Below, piece by piece: positions 1 through 8,839 of a stretch of DNA of 41,774 nt. The position numbers and the translations under genes were made by a program. The DNA is taken from the NCBI GenBank assembly GCA_041748075.1, contig JBGTDX010000023.1, positions 1-41,774 on the forward strand, in the 5' to 3' direction. The DNA comes from JBGSYJ01 sp041748075. GTDB lineage: Bacteria; Acidobacteriota; Thermoanaerobaculia; Gp7-AA8. The notes beneath the pieces were generated by a model. It was given only the letters and a program-made list of their open reading frames with translations, searched no databases and was not told the DNA's origin. Positions within the stretch are counted from its first letter, which is position 1. Every line of letters begins with the position of its first letter.

Positions 1-1264
1 CCGTGAATGGCCCGAATGAAGTCTCACGCCCCCGCCTCATGTTCTCGTACACACCGCGGGCAGATAACAAACCGAAAGCCCCGATTACTAGGAAGACCGG
101 GACATAGAGGCCCAGCTTCCGAATGCGTCTTTCGAACGGCGTCTTACCGCCTTGAAAGACGCCGAGACCCGTCAGTACGAACGATATGTAAAACGGAAGA
201 ATTGGAAAAAGAAATCTGATTCCCTGGGTCGCTGGCCAGACGATGTATAGAGCGAGCGTCAACATTACATAGATCCATACGTGATAGTCCGAACGTGTCC
301 TTTGGATCGCTCCGATGATGGCGAACGGAAGGCTCGCTGCGTACACCGCCCGGCTATAAGGGATGCCTGCAAAAAAATCGGCTGGCAGAAGAGTCAGATA
401 GTAGTAGACGTGGTCCCTGAGCGTCGTCGGTGAGATCCTCTTCAGTGCGTTGACATGGGATCCCCCCCCCTCCGGGAGCATAAATTCCCAGACCAGGACC
501 GCACAAAAGAAGGTGGCGTAGGGAGCCGCCTGGATGAGCAGCGAGCGCAATGAGACCATCTCCGGGATAAAGAAGCCTCTCAGGGAGATCGTCTGATTCT
601 CGAGCCTTTTTTGTCTCCAGATTGGTGCTTGCAAATGAAGGTACATGACGATTTGCGACAATCCAAGAGAGATCAGTAGCAGCCCACCGTTCGTCCGAAT
701 GAAGAAGGCGGCCGCAATCACCAAGCCGAGGACTATGCCATCCGCAACGCGCGACCTAGTGACGCGAACCCTAGTAATGAACGCTCCGATCAGCCCGACA
801 CTCAGGGTTGAAAAAAACAGGAATGGCAGGTCAGACATGATGAAATTCGAGGACGCAAGGATCGTAGGGTTCAGAGCGAAGAGGCAGACGAGGCAGAGGA
901 GTACCGAAGCAGAGTGGGCTCGGCGGAATACGAACCAGAGCGAGATGAGGAAAAACAGATAGAACAGTCCGCCCACGGCTTTCAGAGCGATCATGTCCAG
1001 ACCAAAAACTGCGTACACGGGTGCCAGCAAAACCGGGAATCCCCAGGGATAGGCGACGGGTCCCATCGAGTTGGAGGAGTGCTCGATGGTGAACCTGTTC
1101 GCCTCGATGAAGCTACGAGGCCCTTCCTCTGTGAGACTTCTCGCCTGCATGATGTACGACGCAAAGTCGTCGCCCCAATCCTGGCCCTTCGTCAGCGTGC
1201 CCCATAGCAGCAGGCACCCCACGCCTACAATCAGTACGAAGAGTCTGAAAGCGTTCACGTCCTT
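1..1264 (-). CDS. GT-C membrane glycosyltransferase (ArnT/PMT-like), 3' end cut off by the window
   Basis: About 421 residues are visible on the minus strand; the frame is open to position 1, so the C-terminus lies outside the window. The protein begins with a hydrophobic helix followed by an ectoloop containing the paired acidic motif DDFASYIMQA. It continues with several hydrophobic segments separated by Arg-rich loops, the layout of polyprenyl-phosphate-sugar-using GT-C enzymes (PMT_2/RgtA-like families). I chose the GTG at 1264 because AAGGA sits 9 nt upstream and an in-frame TGA lies shortly before it; a second GTG at 1258 is possible. It follows the NRPS gene by about 108 nt on the same strand and probably belongs to the same operon. 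A run of nine G (coding strand) at 462-470 keeps the frame open here; gain or loss of one base would give an early stop. Family level is fairly sure; donor and acceptor sugars are unknown. Confidence 0.8.
462..470. repeat. C9/G9 homopolymer tract inside the glycosyltransferase gene
   Basis: Nine consecutive C on the plus strand (nine G in the coding strand) fall in the codons for Glu-Gly-Gly-Gly-Ser. In the sequence as given the frame is open. With eight G the frame reaches TGA about seven codons on; with ten it stops some 25 codons later. Such tracts are typical substrates for slipped-strand mispairing, and phase-variable tracts are common in surface-glycan glycosyltransferase genes of other bacteria. 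Confidence 0.6.
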
Positions 1265-1372
1265 CACAGGAGGATGTCCTTTTGGAAAAGTTTCTTCACG
1301 CTTGGTGAGGCCCTGAAATTCGACTACTGCGCCATGATAGGGTCACTCCCGGCGAGCTCGCCGTTTCAAGCG

Positions 1373-4300
1373 TCACGGTTGCCGGCGACGCTGGATCGCT
1401 ACGCGTCGCGCCTCGGCTCGATCCCGGCTTCGATCCATCGCAGGATTCGCGACGGTGTCCTGGGTGAGAAACGCTGCGAGGGATTCCACCGTGGTATACC
1501 TGAAGAGATCCGTCATCTGTATCGGACGCTTGAACTTTTTCCGCAGTTCATTCAAAACCTGGATGATGAGCAGTGAGTGTCCCCCGATGTCGAAAAAGTT
1601 CGCGCGAACATCGACGGTGGGCAGGCCGAGGGCTCTCTGCCAGATCTCTGTGATTGCAGCTTCCGTTTCGCTTCTGGGTGCCAGCGGTTTTTCTGGAGAG
1701 ACATCAATCTTCGCGGGCGGAGGCAGTGCCCGTCGGTCGAGCTTTCCATTCGGCGTCAACGGGAGTTCGCTGATCGACACCCAGGCCGAGGGAATCATGA
1801 ACGAGGGTAGCTGGCCCGAGAGCCATGTCCGCAACTCGGGAACGTCAGGTTCACGGCCGGGCGCTGAAATTACATACGCAACCAGGCGCTGGTCACCGGG
1901 CGAGTCCTCGCGCAGCACCACGACGGCTTCAGTCAACTCCTCGCGGCCGCGAAGCAGAGACTCGATCTCTCCCAGCTCCACCCGATGACCACGGATCTTG
2001 ACCTGATGGTCCACACGCCCCAGAAACTCGATCCGGCCGTCCGGAAGGTATCGGGCGAGATCGCCGGTGCGATACATCCGAAGATTTCCACCGATGAAGG
2101 GATCGTCAACGAATCGTTCAGCAGTCAGCTCCGGCCGCCCGAGGTACCCACGGACGACGCCCGCGCCCCCGATCACGAGCTCTCCGACAACGCCTGGCGG
2201 AAGAGGACTCTGTTTGTCGTCGAGGATGTAGATGCTCTCTCCATCCAGGGGGCGGCCGATGGTAATGAGCGACGCCCCCTCGTCCTTCTCGAGCTCCGCG
2301 GTCGATGACCAGATGGTCGTCTCGGTCGGACCGTACATGTTTGTCAGTCGGCCGGAGACGAGCCCAACGAGAGATTCTGCGAGATCCGGAGGTAAGATTT
2401 CGCCGCCAACCATCATCTGCTTCAGCGAAGCGAGCCCTTGCGTCGCCGTCGTGTCCGAAACCAGCATTCTTGCCATTGACGGAGTGCATTGCAGATGCGT
2501 CACGTGGTGACGAACCATCATTGCCGGAATCGTGTAGTCATGCGACGCTCCTGCGTCCAGAGATGTCTGCGCAACATCTTTGAGCTGGGCGAGCCACGGC
2601 AGATGATCGAGTACGATCTGCGTCTCGATTCCGAAGTCGATCAGGCAGGCGATTTCATCGACGCCGGCATTCCGCACCTTCTCGATCACCGGCCCGCACG
2701 ATGCCGGTGTACCGAACAGACCGCTCGTCCGGAAGTATCTCTGGAAGGCGAATTCCAGCAGAGCGTCCATGTCTTCGGAAGAGATGTCAGCGAAGAACTG
2801 ATCGAGGGTTCGTCCCTGTTCGTCCGAGAGCTTTTTGAAAGCGGGGAACTGCCAGGCCGCAGCCTTGACGAGAAACACCGCGCTCTCGAGATACTTCTTC
2901 ATCGGTTCGCGGACGATAGCCTCGACCTCGTCCGCGGAAGGGCCGACGAAAGTGTGCAACATCAGAGTGACCACTCCGCGTCCCGAATGTCCCGCGTCTG
3001 CGCGCGCCTTTCGGTAGGCAGCGATCTTTTCAGTCACCTCTTCGACGCTCTGCCCGAGGAGATGCGTCAGGAGATTGGTTCCGGCCCGCCCTGCTTCGAT
3101 GAACGTCGCAATGTTTCCGGCGCTGGTGACCCAGAGGGGAAGCTCTTTCTGAATCGGTCTTGGAAGAGTCCGGACGTCGACCGGCCCCTGCGGCCCGGGA
3201 AACGATACCGTTTCGCCGCGCCAGAGTCGTCGCACAGTTTCGACTGATTCGAACATCACCTTCCGGGCGTCTGCGAAGTTCTCGGGTCTGATTGCGAAGT
3301 CCGGCGCCGCCCATCCTGCAGCGATCGAGATCCCGACCCGGCCGTTGGACAGATTGTCGACGACCGCCCACTCCTCGGCGATCCTGATCGGACTGTGGAG
3401 TGGTACCACGCAGCTTCCCGCTCGTAACGCTACGCGGCTGGTGATTGTTGCGAGTGCTGCGCAGGTGACGGAGGGATTCGGGAACAGTCCGCCAAACGAC
3501 TCGAAGTGGCGTTCAGGGTTCCATACCGCGTTGAAGCCGTTTGCATCCGCGAATTTTGCTCCCTCGATCAGGAGCCGGTACTTATCGGGCTCGAGGGCAC
3601 TCTCTTCGCTTGCGACGTTCCAGTAGAAGAGGCCGAACTCGAGACCTCGAGGAGCGGTCGCGCGAATTTGCTCTGCGCGCTGCAGGCCTGAATCGTCATG
3701 CAGTACGACGGTGAATCCGCGTGCAAGCGTCCAGAACAGTTCCAGAACCGAGATGTCGAACGAGATGCTCGTGACGGCGAGCCAGACACCAGGCTCCTTG
3801 TCGATCCGTTCATCGATGCTTTCGAAGAATCGGACGACGTTCCCATGTTCGACCATTACGCCTTTTGGCATGCCGGTCGACCCCGAGGTGTAGATGACGT
3901 AGGCGAGGTCGGCGGGCGAAGTGGGCACTTCCGGGTTTGCCGGGGAGAATTCTGCCAACCGCAGCGAGACATCTCCCAGAATTATGGCTGGCGCGGAACT
4001 GACCAATTCGGCATATTTCCGCTCGGTCACCACCGACCTGAGCCCCGCATCGGACATCATGAAGTCGAGACGATCCTGCGGGTACTCCGGATCGAGAGGC
4101 ACGTAGGCTGCCCCGCACTTGAGAATCGCCAGTAGCGTAATCAGCATCTCCGGGGAGCGGGATACGAGCACGCCGATCAGGTCACCGCGTTCCATACCTT
4201 CGGATCGCATGAAATGAGCGAGACGGTTCGCCGCCTCGTTGAGCTGACTGTAAGTGAGAACTCTCTCCCGGAAGACGCACGCGACCTTCTCGGGCGTACG

Positions 4301-6034
4301 GGAGGCCTGCATCTCGAAGAGTCCATGCACCGTAGTGCTTACCCCGTGGGGATCTTCGATACTTCGGACGCCGCTGAAGTCTGCCAGTTGACTGTAGTCG
4401 GTGGCGGTCATGATCTCGAGATCGCGCACGGGACGCGTCGGGCTTTCGATGGCATGCGCATGAAGAGCTACCAGCGAGCTGACGAAACGATCAAAGTCTG
4501 ACCGGCTCAGTCGCTGACCATCGGCAAGGAGTCCGATGTTCGCTCCATGTTCGGGGATGAACAATGTCAAAGGGGCTCCCGCGGCGGTCGATTCCGCCGT
4601 CGAGCGATCGAGATTCGCGACTCTGACGACCCGGATCGGGAAGTCCGTGGCAGCCATCCTGCTGATCTGCGCATAGCGAGCGGCGAGATCGCTCAGATGG
4701 CTGACTTTATCTTCCGACTCAGTCAATAGACGGTCGATCTCCGGGCGGAGCGTATCGAAGGCGACTTCCGGGTCGACGCGTACAGGCAGGGTAACCACCG
4801 AAGCGAAGAGGAGGCCGAACCAGTCCGGTTGTCGGAGCAGCGATGCAGGGACGTAACCCAGCGAGAACTCATTCTGCCCATTGAGTCTCGCCAGCAGCAG
4901 CGCTAGGCTCGAAACGATTGTCGGAATCGTCATCTGCGGATCGTCTGCCGCTCCGGGATCGAGCTCACGCCAGAGGCGATCCTCCGACTCTTCGGCGTGC
5001 TTAGGGAAGGGTAGGTCCGCAGGCTCCAGTCTCTCGAAGCGTCGCAGCCAGAACGCTTCGTGACGGGCCAGCGCTGCGACCGTGTCGTCGATGGCGGCTC
5101 CCTCTTCGGATGTCAGGAGCGGGAGGCGTGAACCGATCTCGAGGTCCATCGACTGAAGACTCGTACGTATGTCGACGGGATCGCCGCGGAGATCGGTCAG
5201 ACGCACGATGCGCAGCGCATGTTCAGCACATCGGACGGTGAACGAATCGGAGTCGAGCGCCTCGATTTCGCCCGGTGACCCGTGCGAGACAGCAGTCATC
5301 AACTCTGCTCTCCGGACGAGTAGGACCCGGCCTCCGAGGTCGGCTTTCGCCAACGCGACTGGATTTGGATAGGTGCCGAAGTCGAGTGCACGGATCAACC
5401 TGTCGAGCTGCTGTGCGGGTTGAGTCCAGTCGAGCAGTCCGCCGGCGTGAGGTTTCCTGTTGGTGCCGAACCAGGTCCTCGCGGCGATTTCCATCATCCG
5501 CGGTTGCAGGCGGTCAGCCTCCAGAAGCTCGATCAGTTCCTCGAAAGCCTCGAGCCCGTGCTGGTAGCACTTCGCGTTCAGACTCAGAGCGGTTTCATCG
5601 GAGGCGATCGGAAAACTACGGGCCACCAGGATCGAGCCGCTGTCGGCCTTCGCTGCCATCTCATGCCAAGTGATCCCGTATTCGGTCTCCCCGTTGATCA
5701 GCGCCCAGACCGGAGCGTTCACTCCTGCGTAACGCGGCAGAGGGCCGTCATGGAAGTTGATCGACAGACGCCGTGGTTTCGCCAGCAGCCATTCGGGTAG
5801 AACCTTGAGATTCGTGGCGCTGAAAAGGTAGTCGAATGGATCCAGTTCGCGTAGTTCGGAAAACTCCCCGAACCGGAGAATGTCGCGTTCGCGACACCAC
5901 GAGATGATTCGCGGATCGGCTGAGACGACGGCGACAAGACTGTGCCCGCTGCCGAGAAGCGCCTCGGCGCACTGAATCAGCAGCGATTGCTCGCCAAGTA
6001 TCACGAAGCTGAATTCCGGATCGCTCGATCTCAT
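1373..6034 (-). CDS. Single-module NRPS: formyltransferase - condensation-like remnant - adenylation domain with inserted luciferase-like monooxygenase - carrier
   Basis: Predicted 1553 residues. Residues about 7-200 are a formyl-transferase fold with the catalytic set intact: Asn93 and His95 in INFHDGPLPRYAG, and Asp131 in AKADSG. Residues 310-535 resemble the second half of a condensation domain; no HHxxxDG is present. The adenylation domain starts near 565 with YTSGSTGMPKG at about 715-725 and the amino-group-binding Asp in FDISVLELFW near 760. It is interrupted at about 785-1155 by a bacterial-luciferase-like FMN monooxygenase (the TIGR04020 / MupA-Atu3671 type), then resumes with GGEILPPDL, NMYGPTETT and PNGKLDRRAL. 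A carrier domain follows with GGHSL (Ser1487). There is no thioesterase. ATG 6034 is preferred over a TTG at 6073 because GAGG lies about 6 nt upstream. Likely role: load one amino acid, formylate and oxidise it, and hold it for transfer. The substrate cannot be read because the insert breaks up the specificity region. Confidence 0.9.
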   Translation of the reverse strand: MRSSDPEFSFVILGEQSLLIQCAEALLGSGHSLVAVVSADPRIISWCRERDILRFGEFSELRELDPFDYLFSATNLKVLPEWLLAKPRRLSINFHDGPLPRYAGVNAPVWALINGETEYGITWHEMAAKADSGSILVARSFPIASDETALSLNAKCYQHGLEAFEELIELLEADRLQPRMMEIAARTWFGTNRKPHAGGLLDWTQPAQQLDRLIRALDFGTYPNPVALAKADLGGRVLLVRRAELMTAVSHGSPGEIEALDSDSFTVRCAEHALRIVRLTDLRGDPVDIRTSLQSMDLEIGSRLPLLTSEEGAAIDDTVAALARHEAFWLRRFERLEPADLPFPKHAEESEDRLWRELDPGAADDPQMTIPTIVSSLALLLARLNGQNEFSLGYVPASLLRQPDWFGLLFASVVTLPVRVDPEVAFDTLRPEIDRLLTESEDKVSHLSDLAARYAQISRMAATDFPIRVVRVANLDRSTAESTAAGAPLTLFIPEHGANIGLLADGQRLSRSDFDRFVSSLVALHAHAIESPTRPVRDLEIMTATDYSQLADFSGVRSIEDPHGVSTTVHGLFEMQASRTPEKVACVFRERVLTYSQLNEAANRLAHFMRSEGMERGDLIGVLVSRSPEMLITLLAILKCGAAYVPLDPEYPQDRLDFMMSDAGLRSVVTERKYAELVSSAPAIILGDVSLRLAEFSPANPEVPTSPADLAYVIYTSGSTGMPKGVMVEHGNVVRFFESIDERIDKEPGVWLAVTSISFDISVLELFWTLARGFTVVLHDDSGLQRAEQIRATAPRGLEFGLFYWNVASEESALEPDKYRLLIEGAKFADANGFNAVWNPERHFESFGGLFPNPSVTCAALATITSRVALRAGSCVVPLHSPIRIAEEWAVVDNLSNGRVGISIAAGWAAPDFAIRPENFADARKVMFESVETVRRLWRGETVSFPGPQGPVDVRTLPRPIQKELPLWVTSAGNIATFIEAGRAGTNLLTHLLGQSVEEVTEKIAAYRKARADAGHSGRGVVTLMLHTFVGPSADEVEAIVREPMKKYLESAVFLVKAAAWQFPAFKKLSDEQGRTLDQFFADISSEDMDALLEFAFQRYFRTSGLFGTPASCGPVIEKVRNAGVDEIACLIDFGIETQIVLDHLPWLAQLKDVAQTSLDAGASHDYTIPAMMVRHHVTHLQCTPSMARMLVSDTTATQGLASLKQMMVGGEILPPDLAESLVGLVSGRLTNMYGPTETTIWSSTAELEKDEGASLITIGRPLDGESIYILDDKQSPLPPGVVGELVIGGAGVVRGYLGRPELTAERFVDDPFIGGNLRMYRTGDLARYLPDGRIEFLGRVDHQVKIRGHRVELGEIESLLRGREELTEAVVVLREDSPGDQRLVAYVISAPGREPDVPELRTWLSGQLPSFMIPSAWVSISELPLTPNGKLDRRALPPPAKIDVSPEKPLAPRSETEAAITEIWQRALGLPTVDVRANFFDIGGHSLLIIQVLNELRKKFKRPIQMTDLFRYTTVESLAAFLTQDTVANPAMDRSRDRAEARRVAIQRRRQP

Positions 6035-6264
6035 AGGCAGCCTCAGCTTCCCACGCCCGCAGACCGCAGTCAACGACCGTTAGCGCAAGCCCGGACGTGG
6101 CTGCTGCTGAACCTCAAGGAACCTGCGCTGACCTTCATAGTTTGTCATCCCGAGCTGCGGTTCGGCAACAGGCCGCCCTCCGGGGACAGAGGAAGATCAT
6201 CCGAGCTTTCGAGAAGTCAACGGAAACGCTGCGGGCATCGATGCCGAATCGAAAGCATGCAACG

Positions 6265-7845
6265 TCAGTCTTGAAGATCGCCGGGCGCTTCAGAGCCTGA
6301 GGACGTGACGAGTCTTCCACGGTACGTTCTCACGTGCTTAAACCCCACGTTTTCTATGGCGCGTCGAGAGGGAACGTTTCCGGAGAGAACGTAAATCTGA
6401 TACACATTGCCGATCGGGCTCCGGCAGATGTGCTTTAACAATTCTGTGTAGTGCCCCTTTCCGCGGAAAGACTCGGGTGTCCAGAAGTCGTAGAGCATGA
6501 CCGCGTCGCGATTGTCGACGCACCGTCCAACCTCGCCCATGCAGACCACAGGCTTAGTGGTTGCCCAGCCGTAGGACAACACGTTCTGTCCGTCGTGGAG
6601 GTATAAAAATCGATCACTTTCCCTGAGCCTGTCGAAATGGCATGAAGGGTTAGGAAAACGATTTCTTCGCGCGAGGTCAACGAGCGCGGGCCAGTCGACG
6701 ATCGTTGCAAACTGATGTGGGGAATCGATGTTGATTTTTGCGTCCGACTCTCGACGGTAGACGCGGACGGTATGGATAAGATGACTGATCTTCCTTTTTA
6801 TACGGAGCTGCACGGCGCCCATCGAACCCGCCACCGACCTCAACTGTGATCCCCACCGCTTGCGGATGTAAAATAATCCGTGCGCCAGCCATCCGCGCAT
6901 TGATAACGGGAAGACGATCTGAGCGAATTCACGATCCGCGTTCGATACGCGCATTTTGTAAGCCTCGTCCCCGATGCCAAGATCGAGGAAGCGAAGACCG
7001 CGGCTCTGGCAAAAACGTGCCGTCTCGAGCAGAAGTTGCATCAGAGGCGAATGTCTCAGGTGCTTCACGCTGATAGCCGGCGTGTAAAAGATGAGTGTGT
7101 CACCAAGCTGCATGCCGAAATGGGCAGCGATGAGCTCATCGCCATCGTAGAGTCTCGTCAGAAGTTTGTTCTCACGGGGATAGCTCAAAAGTGCCTGCCG
7201 CGCTCGAGGTTCTTCGAACTGGCTGTGCGGTCCACTGAATCGCCACCGCTCGATGTGAAGATGCATCAATGTCTGGAGATCTTCGTCTGTGAAGTCGCCG
7301 AAGCGGTGTTCACATCGATAAAGAGTCTCCCGCCGGATCCGTCTATCCTTCCGCCTCAGGTCTCTCTGTCTGAGTATCGTGTCCCAACCGTCAGGCGAGG
7401 CCTCAGCGTCAAAGTAACGTGTATTTCCGGTTCTGACGTACCGTTCGATCGAAGCATCCGCGGCTAGTCCGACAAGGTACTTGAGGTTCAAGAGGTCTGC
7501 TCCCGCGCTTCGTGCAGTGCGGCCGATAGCGCGTAGCAGAGTGGAGAGTGAGCCGGGCCGACAAAGGAGGGCGAGGTAATCGTATGAATCGTCGCCGATC
7601 AGACGGTACGCCGTGGCAGGAATTCCATAGACAGTGCAGCGTACTATGTGTCCAATTGATATACCTTCCCATGCCCCATTCCTCCTTAGAACCGTGATCT
7701 GAGGAGTGTGTCCCAGAGCACAGCATAGCTGTGCCAGTTCCCACGAATTCGGCGCGGGAGCAATATTCAGTTCGTCGAGCAGTTCGTTGAAACACGAATG
7801 TACGTCTGCGTCGAAATCGGTTTTCGTTATGATTTCAACGGCCAT
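6265..7845 (-). CDS. Two-domain GNAT protein: CelD/BioF2-like acyltransferase fused to a second GNAT
   Basis: Predicted 526 residues. The first half (about 150-310) matches the GNAT_acetyltransf_6 (CelD/BcsL/FemAB-related) family, including the DLGIGDEAYKMR motif at 288-299 near the family's usual DFGxGDExYK signature. The second half (about 375-515) is an ordinary GNAT: the acyl-CoA loop reads FRGKGHYTELL at 460-470, followed by VLSGNVPSRRAIENVGF near 486-502. The ATG at 7845 overlaps the end of the upstream beta-propeller gene by 11 nt, so translation is probably coupled. Members of the first family often sit in exopolysaccharide loci and transfer acyl or aminoacyl groups. Next to a thioesterase-less NRPS it is the best candidate to move the carrier-bound acyl group onto a sugar or lipid; this is inference. 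The 230-nt gap to the NRPS (6035-6264) holds no gene I can support, only a short stretch at about 6142-6155 resembling half of the dispersed repeat found later in the window. Confidence 0.8.
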   Translation of the reverse strand: MAVEIITKTDFDADVHSCFNELLDELNIAPAPNSWELAQLCCALGHTPQITVLRRNGAWEGISIGHIVRCTVYGIPATAYRLIGDDSYDYLALLCRPGSLSTLLRAIGRTARSAGADLLNLKYLVGLAADASIERYVRTGNTRYFDAEASPDGWDTILRQRDLRRKDRRIRRETLYRCEHRFGDFTDEDLQTLMHLHIERWRFSGPHSQFEEPRARQALLSYPRENKLLTRLYDGDELIAAHFGMQLGDTLIFYTPAISVKHLRHSPLMQLLLETARFCQSRGLRFLDLGIGDEAYKMRVSNADREFAQIVFPLSMRGWLAHGLFYIRKRWGSQLRSVAGSMGAVQLRIKRKISHLIHTVRVYRRESDAKINIDSPHQFATIVDWPALVDLARRNRFPNPSCHFDRLRESDRFLYLHDGQNVLSYGWATTKPVVCMGEVGRCVDNRDAVMLYDFWTPESFRGKGHYTELLKHICRSPIGNVYQIYVLSGNVPSRRAIENVGFKHVRTYRGRLVTSSGSEAPGDLQD

Positions 7846-8713
7846 ATAGGGAGCGTCCGCGGCGAATCAACGAGGATAACAAATGGCGCGGTGACCGCCA
7901 CCCCAATCGTTTACCGTCCACAATTGTCCTGGCCCCCCACGCAGAAAGTGTGTGCAGTCCCTCCGGGTAGGCCCCTTCCGGGTCTGGCCGGAGAATATTG
8001 ACAGTCGTTTCGGAGAATCGAGTAGGCGAGAGTGCAGTGATTCGATTCAAGGCCACGGCGCCGCCATAGGTACGGGAGCAATCCTGGGCTGGACGACACC
8101 AGGACCCCCCGTGAAAGAACGCCGTCCCCGCTGGACGGCTGCTCTGCGGGTCTCGTTTTACCGGGTTGTCCGGGTGCGGCCGCCAGACGCCGAGCAAATC
8201 ATCCGCGTACCAGGCGAAGAGCGCGGCGGTCGATCGAACTTCCCCACACAGCATCCACCACCTCGAGTCATCGCGGAAAAGGGTGGAATCAACCAGATCT
8301 ACGCTGCCGAGCAGCGTCTTCACCCGCTCCCATCGGTGACTCTCACAATCCCAACGATACAAGGCAACCTCCCTGCCGTTTCCTGTGTCTGGTACGCAGT
8401 AGTATTCACCGTCGTGCGCGAAGGTAAACGGATACGCTATGTGCCACGGGACTTCCAAACCTGAAGCGTGTCGAGGGAGTCGCGTACCTTCAGGAAACTG
8501 TATCGCGGTGAGACGGCCACGTTCCTCCAGGTAGCTATACTCTTCCACGAGTAGCGTGTCGGAAGTACCAGGAAAGGGGAAGGGGTCTGCGAAGTACCTG
8601 TCGCCACCTGCCTCTGGAAGCCAACTTACGGTGCCTAAAGGTTCGCTCAAAAACGTTTCGATCGGGCGATCGATCACCCCTACAGCCCAGATGTCCCGCC
8701 TGAAGGATTGCAT
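7835..8713 (-). CDS. Five-bladed beta-propeller protein of the GINT1 N-terminal type
   Basis: Predicted 292 residues with no signal peptide. The chain shows the repeated propeller-blade signatures of the glucosamine inositolphosphorylceramide transferase 1 N-terminal family, related in fold to GH43 enzymes: DRYFADPFPF (about 38-47), VPWHIAYPFTFAHDGEYYCV (about 88-107), a VDSTLFRDDSRWWMLCGE blade near 140, and the conserved block RPAQDCSRTYGG followed by LNRITALSPT near 205-230. Bacterial members of this family are often fused to, or next to, formyltransferase domains of sugar-nucleotide pathways; here the formyltransferase domain is in the NRPS two genes downstream. The exact activity is not established. 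ATG 8713 lies 127 nt after carB in transcription order; that gap (8714-8839) is unusually AT-rich but no promoter could be assigned firmly. Confidence 0.75.
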   Translation of the reverse strand: MQSFRRDIWAVGVIDRPIETFLSEPLGTVSWLPEAGGDRYFADPFPFPGTSDTLLVEEYSYLEERGRLTAIQFPEGTRLPRHASGLEVPWHIAYPFTFAHDGEYYCVPDTGNGREVALYRWDCESHRWERVKTLLGSVDLVDSTLFRDDSRWWMLCGEVRSTAALFAWYADDLLGVWRPHPDNPVKRDPQSSRPAGTAFFHGGSWCRPAQDCSRTYGGAVALNRITALSPTRFSETTVNILRPDPEGAYPEGLHTLSAWGARTIVDGKRLGWRSPRHLLSSLIRRGRSLYGR

Positions 8714-8839
8714 CAGAGAATCTTGCCCTTAGCTTTTGGAACTAGGCTCGGTTACGCGACCCAAATGATCTCGCCCAGAGAAGTTTCAAACGTCAAGAAA
8801 TCATAATATATGTATCAATCTCGTCGCGCCATGTTGGCG

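Noticed and set aside
440..480. Frameshift in the glycosyltransferase gene at the C9 tract
   Set aside because: Counting the bases shows nine G in the coding strand and an open frame on both sides; an apparent stop arises only if eight G are assumed.
1373..6034. Complete siderophore cluster
   Set aside because: Formylation and oxidation fit a hydroxamate, but there is only one module, no thioesterase, no ornithine hydroxylase gene, and no TonB receptor or exporter nearby.
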